Positions 35,701 through 43,406 of a stretch of DNA of 64,000 nucleotides are shown here, in pieces. Position numbers and translations under genes: made by a program. Position 1 is the stretch's first letter; each line of letters starts with the position of its first letter. The notes under the pieces were generated by a model that was not told where the DNA came from, did no database searches, and saw only the letters and a list, made by a program, of their open reading frames with translations. The stretch comes from JAYRSJ01 sp041920215 (GTDB lineage: Bacteria > Pseudomonadota > Gammaproteobacteria > Burkholderiales > Burkholderiaceae_C). The stretch is from positions 202,632-266,631 of the forward strand of contig JAYRSJ010000003.1 in the NCBI GenBank assembly GCA_041920215.1. Reading direction: 5' to 3'.

Positions 35701-36623
35701 TCGGCCACATTGGTGGCCAACACGATGCGGCGCTGGCCATGCGGCTCGAAGACGCGGTCCTGTTCCTGCTGCGACAGGCGCGCGAACAGGGGCAGCACCT
35801 CGACGCCGGGCGGATGGTGCTTGCGCAGCGCCTCGGCCGCTTCGCGGATCTCGCGCTCGCCAGGCAGGAAGACCAGCACGTCGCCGCCGCCCTCGCGCCA
35901 GAGTTCGTCCACCGCATCGGTGATCGCGTTGTTGAGGTCGTACTCGCGCGATTCCTCGAAGGGGCGGTAGCGCTGCTCCACCGGGAAGGTGCGGCCCGAG
36001 ACCATCACCACTGGTGCAGGGCCCTTGGCACCCGCGAAGTGATTGGCGAAGCGATCGGCGTCGATCGTGGCCGAGGTGACGATCACCTTCAGGTCCGGCC
36101 GCCGCGCCAGGATCTCGCGCAGATAGCCGAGCAGGAAATCGATGTTGAGGCTGCGCTCATGCGCCTCGTCGATGATCAAGGTGTCATAGGCCTTGAGCAG
36201 CGGATCGGTCTGCGTCTCGGCGAGCAGGATGCCGTCGGTCATCAGCTTGACACTGGCGCCCGGCTGCAGCCGGTCCTGGAAGCGCACCTTGTAGCCGACC
36301 ACCTCGCCCAGCGGCGTGTTCAGCTCCTCGGCGATCCGCTTGGCCACGCTGCTGGCGGCAATGCGCCGCGGCTGCGTATGGCCGATCAGGCCGCCGCCGT
36401 TGGCCCGGCCCCGCCCCATCGCCAGCGCGATCTTGGGTAGCTGCGTGGTCTTGCCCGAGCCGGTCTCGCCGCAGACGATGATGACCTGGTGCTCGTCGAG
36501 CAGGCGCGCGATCTCCTCGCGGCGGCCGGAAACCGGCAGCGATTCGGGAAAGCTGATGGGCGGCAGCGGATTGGCCGCGGGGCGGCTGCGCGGGGCGCGG
36601 GGCTGGGGTGGCTTGGAATTCAC
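32742..36623 (-). CDS. hrpA: ATP-dependent RNA helicase HrpA
   Basis: A DEAH-box helicase of about 1293 residues, matching E. coli HrpA (1300), which acts on mRNA and collided ribosomes. Motifs: Walker A CGETGSGKTTQLPK, motif II IIDEAHERSLNIDFLLG, motif III VTSATIDADRF, and motif VI ANQRAGRCGRV with the following R. The long C-terminal DUF3418 region ends in SVKRLEKVWASISQ. An ATG at 36719 would overlap the divergent argA start; the GTG at 36623 (VNSKPPQPRAP) gives the right length and is preferred. It is monocistronic and divergent from argA across about 100 bp. Confidence 0.94.
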   Translation of the reverse strand: MNSKPPQPRAPRSRPAANPLPPISFPESLPVSGRREEIARLLDEHQVIIVCGETGSGKTTQLPKIALAMGRGRANGGGLIGHTQPRRIAASSVAKRIAEELNTPLGEVVGYKVRFQDRLQPGASVKLMTDGILLAETQTDPLLKAYDTLIIDEAHERSLNIDFLLGYLREILARRPDLKVIVTSATIDADRFANHFAGAKGPAPVVMVSGRTFPVEQRYRPFEESREYDLNNAITDAVDELWREGGGDVLVFLPGEREIREAAEALRKHHPPGVEVLPLFARLSQQEQDRVFEPHGQRRIVLATNVAETSLTVPGIRYVIDPGLARVKRYSYRNKVEQLQIEPVSQAAANQRAGRCGRVANGICIRLYDEKSFNERPRFTDPEILRSSLAGVILRMKALHLGQVEDFPFIEPPPRKAVADGYQLLAELGAVDEMNELTPMGKELSNLPLDPRVGRMILEAKNREALSEVLIIASALSGQDVRDRPMEQQQQADEKHKKFDDERSEFMGYLKLWKWLEESKGGHGEHKLSNRRHEQLLRDNFVSPRRVREWRDIYSQLHTVVAEHGWRMNGAPATYEQIHLSMLAGLLGNIGCKADEDDWYLGARGIKFWRHPGAHLSKKPGRWIVAAELVDTTRLFGRGIANIEPQWLPGIAGHLIKTQLMEPHWEKKAAEVIALERATLYGIVIYSGKRVNFGRVDPVAARDIFIRECLVNGEWPEDLFRKLPFLAHNQKQIAKVEELEHKSRRQDVLVDEELIYAYYDEHLPAEVCSGVTLEKWYREASKREPKLLMLSREELMRHEAAGVTSNAFPKTLRMGGVDCKVDYLHQPGDARDGLTVTLPIFALNQVSEERSEWLVPGMLAAKVLALVKSLHQKPRARLVPLPDYVAEFCELTPFAQGGLVDALLKSVRERTQLAIQRNDFKLEQLPAHLFMNFRVVDEHGRQLGLSRNLATLKSELGGQARSAFQALAALKLPSQAAAPAAAPARAALAPGGIRAEILPGKGAPPEPAREAAARYTAWTFGELPELMEIRKGAQSLIGFPALIDKGGHVEIEVFDEPEVAAARHRLGLRRLMALQLKEPLKYLEKNIPDLQAMSVAYMNLGTAEELREQIIGVAVDRAFLAEPLPSDEFQFKARLEQGRARLNLIAQEVARLSYQILLDYQAASRKLKDARAAKEVVDDIQAQLQRLVPKHFVHSTPWSQAQHLPRYLKAIVARLDKLRADPARDARLLAELRPLEQRWQRRMAELKGAQDSRLNDFRWQLEELRVSLFAQELRTPQPVSVKRLEKVWASISQ

Positions 36624-36724
36624 AGGGCGCGGATTATCGCCGGCCCGCCAGGCAAGGACGAACAGCCGCTGCGCCACCCCCTGGCCCAGGGGAAACACCC
36701 ATACTGCGGCACAATTCAACCCCC

Positions 36725-38065
36725 ATGAGCCTTGTCTTCCCCCATACCTTCGTGCCCTGGTTCCGTTCGGTGGCGCCCTATATACACGCCTACCGTGGCG
36801 AGACCTTCGTGGTAGGCATGCCGGGCGAGCTGGTGGCAGCGGGCAAGCTCAATGCCTTTGTGCAGGATCTGTCCATCCTGCATGCGATGGGCATCAAGAT
36901 CGTGCTGGTCCATGGCTTCCGTCCGCAGGTCAACGAGCAGTTGGCAGCCAAGGGCCAGCAGCCCAGGTTTCACCAGGGGGTACGCATCACCGATGCGCTG
37001 GCCCTGGACTGTGCTCAGGAGGCCGCGGGCCAGCTGCGTTTCGAGATCGAGGCGGCCTTCTCCCAGGGCCTGCCCAACACACCGATGGCCAACGCCACGG
37101 TGCGGGTGGTGTCAGGCAACTTCCTGACGGCCCGACCGGTGGGCATCGTCGACGGTGTCGACTACCAGCACAGCGGTCTGGTCCGCAAGGTGGATGCAGC
37201 GGCGATACAGCGCGCGATCGATAGTGGCGCGATCGTGCTGCTCTCGCCCTTCGGCTTTTCGCCCACGGGCGAGGCCTTCAATCTGACCATGGAAGAGGTG
37301 GCCACCAGCACCGCCATCGCGCTGCAGGCCGACAAGCTGCTGTTCGTCACCGAGGTGGCCGGGGTGCGCGAGAACCCGGCCGACCCCGAGAGCCCCATCG
37401 ATACCGAGTTGGCCCTGGCCGACGCGGAGCGCATGCTGGCCGGCCTACCCAAGCCCACCCAGCCCACCGATGTGGCCTTCTATCTGCAGCACTGCGTCAA
37501 GGCCTGCAAGGCCGGTGTCGAGCGCTCGCACATCCTGCCGCTGGCGGTGGATGGCGCGCTGCTGCAGGAGGTCTATACCCACGACGGCATAGGCACGATG
37601 GTGGTCGACGAAAAACTGGAAAGCCTGCGCGAAGCGAGCTCTGATGATGTCGGCGGCATCATCGCGCTGATCGAACCCTTTGAACGCGACGGCACCCTGG
37701 TCAAGCGCGACCGCACCGAAATCGAACGCGATGTGGAGCTCTATACCGTGATCGAGCACGATGGTGTCATATTCGGCTGCGCCGCCCTTTATCCCTATGT
37801 GGAGGCGCGCACCGCCGAAATGGCCGCCCTCACGGTCTCGCCCGATGTGCAGGGACAGGGCGATGGCGACCGGATACTGAAACGCATCGAGCAGCGTGCC
37901 AAGACCCAGGGCCTGGCCAGCATTTTCGTGCTAACCACCCGAACCATGCACTGGTTCATCAAGCGCGGTTTCCAGCCGGTTGATCCGGAATGGTTGCCCG
38001 AGGAACGCAAGCGCAAGTACAACTGGGACCGACGCTCGCAGGTGCTGGTCAAGAAACTCGCCTGA
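36725..38065 (+). CDS. argA: Amino-acid N-acetyltransferase (N-acetylglutamate synthase)
   Basis: A 446-residue ArgA, the first step of arginine biosynthesis (acetyl-CoA + glutamate). The N-terminal amino-acid-kinase domain (residues 1-290) carries KIVLVHGFRPQVNEQL and DKLLFVTEVAGV and usually binds the feedback inhibitor arginine. The C-terminal GNAT domain (300-446) has LTVSPDVQGQGDGDRILKRI, the acetyl-CoA loop, and ends YNWDRRSQVLVKKLA. The ATG at 36725 follows a CACAAT-type -10 by only a few bases. Its stop codon lies in the first copy of a 26-bp tandem repeat. Confidence 0.96.
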   Translation: MSLVFPHTFVPWFRSVAPYIHAYRGETFVVGMPGELVAAGKLNAFVQDLSILHAMGIKIVLVHGFRPQVNEQLAAKGQQPRFHQGVRITDALALDCAQEAAGQLRFEIEAAFSQGLPNTPMANATVRVVSGNFLTARPVGIVDGVDYQHSGLVRKVDAAAIQRAIDSGAIVLLSPFGFSPTGEAFNLTMEEVATSTAIALQADKLLFVTEVAGVRENPADPESPIDTELALADAERMLAGLPKPTQPTDVAFYLQHCVKACKAGVERSHILPLAVDGALLQEVYTHDGIGTMVVDEKLESLREASSDDVGGIIALIEPFERDGTLVKRDRTEIERDVELYTVIEHDGVIFGCAALYPYVEARTAEMAALTVSPDVQGQGDGDRILKRIEQRAKTQGLASIFVLTTRTMHWFIKRGFQPVDPEWLPEERKRKYNWDRRSQVLVKKLA

Positions 38066-38121
38066 AGAGCGGGTTCGTCAAACTCGCCTGAAGATCGATT
38101 TCATCAAACTTGTCTGAAAGG
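38054..38121. repeat. 26-bp tandem repeat over the argA stop
   Basis: About 2.6 copies, beginning at 38054, 38080 and 38106, each opening AAACTCGCCTGAAGA or a close variant. The first contains the last argA codons (KLA, stop); the others are downstream. Because 26 is not a multiple of 3, added copies do not extend the protein. Confidence 0.8.
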
Positions 38122-38174
38122 CAAGCCCGAAACAAGCGGTCCGACTCGGCCGCCACCCACAGCAAGAGGTTGAT

Positions 38175-38447
38175 ATGGCACGCATGGTGCAATGTGTTTA
38201 TCTGAAGAAAGAGGGCGAGGGCATGGACTTTGCGCCCTATCCCGGCGAGCTGGGCAAGCGCATTTACGACGGTGTTTCTAAGGAGGCTTGGGCCGCCTGG
38301 ATGAAGCACCAGACCATGCTGGTCAATGAAAACCGCCTGAACCTGGCCGATCTGCGGGCCCGCCAGTATCTGGCCCGCCAGATGGAGCAGTTCTTCTTTG
38401 GCAGCGGCGCCGAGCAGCCGGCCGGCTACGTGCCTCCCACGACCTGA
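38175..38447 (+). CDS. yggX: Oxidative damage protection / Fe(II)-trafficking protein YggX
   Basis: A 90-residue YggX, linked to iron trafficking and protection of Fe-S clusters from oxidation. It starts [19 protein letters not shown] with the conserved Cys7 and continues [33 protein letters not shown] and [15 protein letters not shown]. An AAGAGGTTGAT ribosome region precedes the ATG. A strong intrinsic terminator follows 25 bp after the stop. Confidence 0.96.
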   Translation: MARMVQCVYLKKEGEGMDFAPYPGELGKRIYDGVSKEAWAAWMKHQTMLVNENRLNLADLRARQYLARQMEQFFFGSGAEQPAGYVPPTT

Positions 38448-38472
38448 GTCGCTGCCAGCAAGCGGCGACCGG

Positions 38473-38503
38473 CCCGCCTGGCGACTTCGCCGGCGGGTTT
38501 TTT
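38473..38503 (+). terminator. Intrinsic terminator after yggX
   Basis: Stem CCCGCC-T-GGCG / CGCC-GGCGGG with an ACTT loop and a run of six T directly after. It closes the yggX transcript before the iron-binding-protein gene. Confidence 0.92.
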
Positions 38504-38516
38504 CATGACAGAAATC

Positions 38517-38537
38517 AAACAGGAATCATTCTTGTTT
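38517..38537. promoter_or_regulatory. 21-bp imperfect palindrome upstream of the iron-binding protein
   Basis: AAACAGGAATCATTCTTGTTT is symmetrical around its centre apart from one mismatched pair. It has the GAAT-x-ATTC core also found in Fur-type boxes, is AT-rich against a GC-rich background, and lies 41-62 bp before the ATG, where an operator would be expected. A Fur site is a plausible reading given the product; it does not match the 19-bp consensus fully. Confidence 0.45.
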
Positions 38538-38578
38538 GTATTAAACTCTTGTCCCATCACTCACAGGATGGAGTCTTT

Positions 38579-39619
38579 ATGCGCCTCTCTCGTTTGCTTC
38601 CCAGCGCCCTGGCACTCACCTTCGCCCTTGCCGGCCACGCCCAGGCGCAAGAGCAGGTGCTCAACCTCTACTCGGCGCGCCACTACCAGACGGATGAGGC
38701 GCTGTATGCCAACTTCACCAAGGCCACCGGCATACGCATCAACCGCGTGGACACCGACGACGCCAGCCTGCTCGCGCGGCTGAAGAGCGAGGGCCAGGCC
38801 AGCCCGGCGGATGCGGTGCTGCTGGTCGACGCGGCCCGGCTCTGGCATGCCGAAACCGAAGGGCTTTTTGCGCCGGTCAAGTCGACCCTGCTGGAACAGC
38901 GCATCCCGGCCCATCTGCGCGCGACCGACAAGGGCCAGGGTTCGGCCTGGTTCGGCTTCTCAACCCGCGCCCGCCTCGTGGTCTTCAACAAGCTCAACGT
39001 CAAGCGCGAGGATGTGGACAGCTATGAGGAACTGGCCGAGCCCAAGAACAAGGGCAAGATCTGCCTGCGCAGCGGCTCGCATCCCTACAACCTGTCGCTG
39101 TTCGGCGCCATCTACGAGCATCTCGGCGCCGAGAAGACCGAAGCCTGGCTCAAGGGCCTGACCGCCAATCTGGCCCGTCAGCCCAAGGGTGGCGATACCG
39201 ACCAGATCAAGGCAGCCGCCAGCGGCGAATGCCAGATCGCGATCACCAACAGCTACTACCTGGCCCGCATGATGCGATCGAACAAGCCGGAGGATCGCGC
39301 CGTGGTCGAGCAGCTGGGCGTGGTGTTCCCCAACCAGCAGTCCTGGGGCACCCATATGAATATCGCCGGTGGCGCGGTCGCCAAGCACGCCAGGAATCGC
39401 GACAACGCCATCAAGTTCCTTGAATACCTGAGCTCACCGGAAGCACAGGCCTATTTCGCCAACGGTAACAACGAATGGCCGGCAACCCAGGGGGTTCGGA
39501 TCGGCAATCCGGCCCTGGAGGCGCTCGGCAACTTCAAAAGCGAAACCATCCCCATCTCGGCCGTCGGCGCCAATCAAACCAAGGTGCAGCAAATGCTGGA
39601 CCGGGTGGGGCTCAAGTAG
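38579..39619 (+). CDS. Fe(3+) ABC transporter substrate-binding protein (FutA/FbpA-like)
   Basis: A 346-residue periplasmic binding protein with a signal peptide at residues 1-24 (ending HAQA-Q). The mature part starts QVLNLYSARHYQTDEALY and has AWFGFSTRARLVVFNK, LRSGSHPYNLSLFGAIYEHL, the iron-ligand tyrosine pair ITNSYYLARMM, and a C-terminal AVGANQTKVQQMLDRVG. This pattern matches FutA/AfuA ferric-iron receptors. The ATG at 38579 follows GGAG and lies at the signal peptide; an upstream ATG at 38549 would add an unlikely leader. No permease or ATPase gene follows, so the transporter is elsewhere. A palindrome in the promoter suggests iron control. Confidence 0.9.
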   Translation: MRLSRLLPSALALTFALAGHAQAQEQVLNLYSARHYQTDEALYANFTKATGIRINRVDTDDASLLARLKSEGQASPADAVLLVDAARLWHAETEGLFAPVKSTLLEQRIPAHLRATDKGQGSAWFGFSTRARLVVFNKLNVKREDVDSYEELAEPKNKGKICLRSGSHPYNLSLFGAIYEHLGAEKTEAWLKGLTANLARQPKGGDTDQIKAAASGECQIAITNSYYLARMMRSNKPEDRAVVEQLGVVFPNQQSWGTHMNIAGGAVAKHARNRDNAIKFLEYLSSPEAQAYFANGNNEWPATQGVRIGNPALEALGNFKSETIPISAVGANQTKVQQMLDRVGLK

Positions 39620-39682
39620 ACATAACCGATACCCAATACTGTGGCGTTTGCACCCCATATTTACCCGTTAAATTGAGTGGGT

Positions 39683-39703
39683 GCGGCAAACGAGTATTGC
39701 CGC
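39683..39703. repeat. Inverted repeat over the -35 of the H-NS gene
   Basis: Perfect 7-bp arms GCGGCAA and TTGCCGC with a 7-bp spacer. The right arm includes the -35 hexamer TTGCCG, so a bound protein would block the promoter; a hairpin at the end of the previous transcript is the alternative, though there is no T tract. Confidence 0.5.
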
Positions 39704-39725
39704 GCCAGCGAAGACTTCGCATAAT
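39697..39725 (+). promoter_or_regulatory. Sigma-70-type promoter of the H-NS gene
   Basis: -35 TTGCCG (39697-39702) and -10 CATAAT (39720-39725) with the optimal 17-bp spacer. This predicts a leader of about 70 nt before the ATG at 39804. The region is markedly more AT-rich than the surrounding genes. Confidence 0.65.
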
Positions 39726-39803
39726 CAACGCACGGAAGTTGCTTGGGTTTGAGCGGTATCGCGCGAGCTCATTGTCTGGACTTGAAACCTAGCGAGGATT
39801 GGC

Positions 39804-40100
39804 ATGTCGTCACTCAAAGACCTACTGGCCCAGCGGGCCGCACTGGACGAACAGATCGCCCAAACCAAGGAGCGCGAGCGCGCCGACGCCATCGCCAAGG
39901 TGAAGGCACTGATGACGGAATATGGTTTGACGCTGGCCGACCTGAGTATGCGCCAAGCCAAGGTCAGCAAGACCTCCAAAGTGGCGGCAAAATATCGCAA
40001 CCAGGCCACCGGCGAAACCTGGAGCGGCCGTGGCCTACAGCCCAAATGGCTCAAGGCCGCGATCGCCGGAGGTGCCAAACTCGACGACTTCCACGTCTGA
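39804..40100 (+). CDS. H-NS family nucleoid protein
   Basis: A 98-residue H-NS-like protein that silences AT-rich DNA. The N-terminal oligomerisation coil is SSLKDLLAQRAALDEQIAQT, and the C-terminal DNA-binding domain has KYRNQATGETWSGRGLQPKW, matching the beta-proteobacterial GETWSGRGR/LxPxW motif, followed by AIAGGAKLDDFHV. It is monocistronic with its own promoter and terminator. Confidence 0.95.
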   Translation: MSSLKDLLAQRAALDEQIAQTKERERADAIAKVKALMTEYGLTLADLSMRQAKVSKTSKVAAKYRNQATGETWSGRGLQPKWLKAAIAGGAKLDDFHV

Positions 40101-40127
40101 AGCGCAGCGCCGCCGTTTTCTAGACAC

Positions 40128-40148
40128 GCCGCCTTCGGGCGGCTTTTT
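40128..40148 (+). terminator. Intrinsic terminator after the H-NS gene
   Basis: Stem GCCGCC / GGCGGC with the stable TTCG tetraloop and five T directly after, 28 bp beyond the stop codon. Confidence 0.93.
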
Positions 40149-40176
40149 CGTGGTTTCGTGACCTGGCGCAACGACG

Positions 40177-40187
40177 CCCCCCCCCCC
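40177..40187 (+). repeat. Homopolymeric tract of 11 C
   Basis: Eleven consecutive C in the gap between the H-NS terminator and the cyclic-di-GMP gene, 132 bp before that gene's start. Tracts this long are prone to slippage and to sequencing error. Confidence 0.85.
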
Positions 40188-40318
40188 TGACGGCGGGGTC
40201 GCGGCAAGACGGCAGGGGGCTGACAGGCTGCTAGCATCAGTTGGCGCCGACCCTATCGCGCAGACCCAGCCGCACAGGCCGCAGCAGTTTGGCGACCGCC
40301 CTCCCCTGAGCCCACCGA

Positions 40319-43300
40319 ATGCCAAACGGCTTGTCCTCAGCCCTCAGCCGTGTCAGCTTGACCACGAACGCCACCCGGTCGTCGCTGATCCGCCACGCCC
40401 TGCTGGCTGCGCTGATGCTGCTGGTCTCAGCGTCAACTCAGCGCTTTGAAGCCTCGATGCCCGGCGGCGCCAGCATCCTGCTGCTGGCGCCGGCCAGCGC
40501 CCTGGGCTTTGTCGCCCTGCTGCTGGCTGGCTGGCGACCGCTGCCGACACTCGCACTGGCCCTGTTGGCTGCCGCCATCTGGAACCAGCCCCGGCACCAA
40601 TGGCTTGAAGTCATGGCGGGCCAGGCCCTGCTGCTGGCCGGACTCGCCTTGGCTGCCACCCTGCTGAGGCGTCGCGCACTGGATCTGAGCCAGGCAAGCG
40701 ATCTCAGGCGATTTCTTCTGTTGGGCGTAGGGCTCGCCGGGTTGCCGGCGGCCCTGACGGTCGGCTTGAATCTTGGACCTCCAGCGCCAGGGTCCGCTTA
40801 CTGGCCAGCACTCGGGCTCGCGTGGGGCCCGCATGCGCTGGCCGTGCTGCTGCTGGTCCCGCCGGTGCTGGCCGCGTACCAGGCAGCACCCACCTCTGGC
40901 GGCATACACGCACGCCTGCCCTGGGGCACGACGCTGTTGGCAACGGCCACTTTGTTCGGCGGACTATGGCTGTTCTGGGGCTCCGGCCGAAGCACCCCCG
41001 AGCAGAGCGCCTGGCTTTTTGCCCCCCTGGTGTTGCTGAGCTGGCTCAGCCTGTGTGCCAGCCCGGTGCTGGCCGCCGGGCTGGCGGCAGTGCTCGCCGC
41101 GTCGGCCTGCGCGGCCGGGGCCAGCGGCGCTGGGCCCATGTCGATCACCGGGCCTGTGGATCGGGCCGGCGACCTCCTGATCTGGTTGTGGGCCTATGCC
41201 GGCGGCCTGGCCCTGATCCCGCTGCTCAGCCGGATCGCGCTCAGCAGGGCCGGGCAAGGCAGCGCGCACTGGCGCGCCAGCCTCGAAACGGCGGGCATGG
41301 GCTTGGCGTACTGGGATCTCAGGCAGGGCCGACACGAGGTTTCCGAGATGTGGCGGCACCTGGTGAATGACGCGGCCGTGGCGCACGACCAGCCGCTGGG
41401 CTGGCTGGATGCCTGCCATCCGCTGGACCGCAGTCGCCTGCTGCCCTCCCTGGCGGCGCTGCTGGCGGGCCAGCCCGCTGAGGCGGCGCAGGCCAGTTGC
41501 TGCGAGTCGCTGCGCCTGCGCGACCCTGCCGACGGCAACGGCGCCTGGCGCTGGTGCGAGCTGAGACTGCAGGTGCAGCAGCGCGACGGTCGCGGGCGCG
41601 CGCTGCGCCTGACGGCCACCCTGGCCGATATCAGCTGGCAGCGCAGCGCCGAGGAGCGCCAGCGCATGGCCGTCAGTCTGTTCCAGCACCTGCATGAGGG
41701 CCTGCTGCTAACCGACACCCAGCACCGCCTGCTGGATGCCAACCCCAGCTACTGCCGGCTGATGAATCGGCCGCGCGAGGCGTTGGCCGGCGAGATCGCC
41801 CTGCCGCTGCAACCCCAGGTGCTGCACCCTGCCGGCATCACCCCGGCCGATCTGGCCGACGCGCTGGCCCGGGCCGGCTACTGGCAAGGCCAGGTTCGCT
41901 GCCTCCGCCATGACGGTCGACCCCTGGTGCTGAGCCTGACCGTTTCGACCATCCCCGAGCCTGAGGGACCGGTGCGTTTCCATGTGATCGCGGTCAGCGA
42001 TCTGACCGAACAGCTGGAGCAACGCTCACAGCTGGAACACCAGGCCCGCTACGACCTGCTCACCGGCTTGCCCAACCCGGCCGAACTGCGCCAGCGCCTC
42101 GATCAGGCACTGCATGCCAGCCAGCAGCAAGGATTTATGGTCTGTGTGGCCTGCCTGGATCTGGACCTGTTCCGTCGCATCAATGAAAAGCTGGGGCGGG
42201 CCTTGGCCGATCAGCTGCTCGGCTCGCTAGGTCGGCGTCTGCAGGCCGCCTTGCGCAGCGGCGAAGCGTGGTCGGACGAGGTGGGCCGCCTGGGCGGCGA
42301 CGAGTTCGGCCTGATCCTGCGTTGCCGCGATGCCGAGGAAGCGCGTCGGGCGGTCGAGCGCATGCTCAATGTGCTGCGCGCCCCCATGCATCTCGAGGGC
42401 CTGGCGGAACCGCTGGAGTTAGGCGCCAGCCTGGGTGCCACCCTCTACCCGCAAGACCCCTCCGACGGCGAGACCCTGCTACGCCATGCCAGCCACGCGC
42501 TGTACCGGGTCAAGCGCTCTGGCCGCAACGGCTATCAGTTCTTCGACACCGAAAAGCGTCTGCGCAACGAGGCCCGCGTGCTGGCGCTGGGCCGCATGCA
42601 GCAGGCGCTGGACTCGCAGGAGCTGCAGCTCTTCTACCAGCCCAAGGTCGATATGCGCAGCGGCAAGGTGCTGGGCGCCGAGGCGCTGCTGCGCTGGCAG
42701 GATCCGGAGCGGGGCCTGCTGACACCGGCCCAGTTCCTGCCCATGGTCGAGAACACCGGCCTGGGTGTGCAGATCGGCGACTGGGTGCTGGAGCAGGCCT
42801 TGCAGCAGAATGCGCAATGGCTGAGCGCCGGCCTGAAGCTGCGCGTCAGCGTCAACGTCAGCGCCCGCCATCTGCAGCGGCCCGATTTCAGCCAGCGCCT
42901 GCAGGAGTTGCTGGCAAGGCATCCGGTCCCGGTAGCGGCCCAGCTGATGCTGGAGGTTCTGGAGTCAGCCGCCCTGGCCGATGTGGAAGCCACCCAGGCC
43001 CTGATCCGCCGCTGCCGCGGCTTCGGCGTGCGCTTTGCGCTGGATGACTTCGGCACCGGCTACTCCAACCTCAGCTATCTGAAACAGCTGCCGGTGGACA
43101 CGCTGAAGATCGACCGCTCCTTCGTGCAGAACATGCTGATCGACGACCAGGACAAGGCCCTGGTCGCAGGCGTGATCGGCCTGGCCCGTCACTTCGGCTG
43201 CAGCGTTGTCGCGGAGGGCATTGAAACCGCCGCCCACGCCCAGGCCTTGCTGGCCATGGGCTGTGAGCTGGGCCAGGGCAACGGTATTGCCGCGGCGATG

Positions 43301-43396
43301 CCGGCGGCCGACCTGCCGGTCTGGGTTGCACGTTTCGAGCAGGCGCCGGTGCTCAGCGGCCGGCCGCTCGCCGCGACGGCGCTGCAGGCCTTGTAG
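40319..43396 (+). CDS. MASE1-PAS-GGDEF-EAL cyclic-di-GMP enzyme
   Basis: A 1025-residue membrane-bound protein. Residues 20-320 have about eight hydrophobic helices of MASE1 type. One or two PAS-like modules follow (about 330-440 and 455-570). The GGDEF domain has LGGDEFGL at about 658-665, so cyclase activity is possible; no RxxD inhibitory site precedes it. The EAL domain has EALLRW at about 788, DDFGTGYSNLSYLKQLPVD and VVAEGIET, so phosphodiesterase residues are kept, although the final QG-x-x-x-x-P block is unusual (GQGNGIAAAMP). The gene ends 10 bp before dnaG and may be co-transcribed with it. Which activity dominates is not known. Confidence 0.92.
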   Translation: MPNGLSSALSRVSLTTNATRSSLIRHALLAALMLLVSASTQRFEASMPGGASILLLAPASALGFVALLLAGWRPLPTLALALLAAAIWNQPRHQWLEVMAGQALLLAGLALAATLLRRRALDLSQASDLRRFLLLGVGLAGLPAALTVGLNLGPPAPGSAYWPALGLAWGPHALAVLLLVPPVLAAYQAAPTSGGIHARLPWGTTLLATATLFGGLWLFWGSGRSTPEQSAWLFAPLVLLSWLSLCASPVLAAGLAAVLAASACAAGASGAGPMSITGPVDRAGDLLIWLWAYAGGLALIPLLSRIALSRAGQGSAHWRASLETAGMGLAYWDLRQGRHEVSEMWRHLVNDAAVAHDQPLGWLDACHPLDRSRLLPSLAALLAGQPAEAAQASCCESLRLRDPADGNGAWRWCELRLQVQQRDGRGRALRLTATLADISWQRSAEERQRMAVSLFQHLHEGLLLTDTQHRLLDANPSYCRLMNRPREALAGEIALPLQPQVLHPAGITPADLADALARAGYWQGQVRCLRHDGRPLVLSLTVSTIPEPEGPVRFHVIAVSDLTEQLEQRSQLEHQARYDLLTGLPNPAELRQRLDQALHASQQQGFMVCVACLDLDLFRRINEKLGRALADQLLGSLGRRLQAALRSGEAWSDEVGRLGGDEFGLILRCRDAEEARRAVERMLNVLRAPMHLEGLAEPLELGASLGATLYPQDPSDGETLLRHASHALYRVKRSGRNGYQFFDTEKRLRNEARVLALGRMQQALDSQELQLFYQPKVDMRSGKVLGAEALLRWQDPERGLLTPAQFLPMVENTGLGVQIGDWVLEQALQQNAQWLSAGLKLRVSVNVSARHLQRPDFSQRLQELLARHPVPVAAQLMLEVLESAALADVEATQALIRRCRGFGVRFALDDFGTGYSNLSYLKQLPVDTLKIDRSFVQNMLIDDQDKALVAGVIGLARHFGCSVVAEGIETAAHAQALLAMGCELGQGNGIAAAMPAADLPVWVARFEQAPVLSGRPLAATALQAL

Positions 43397-43406
43397 ACTC
43401 GCGTCG

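Noticed and set aside
38054..38121. A CRISPR array
   Set aside because: The unit is a contiguous 26-bp tandem repeat without spacers, and no cas gene is present anywhere in the window.
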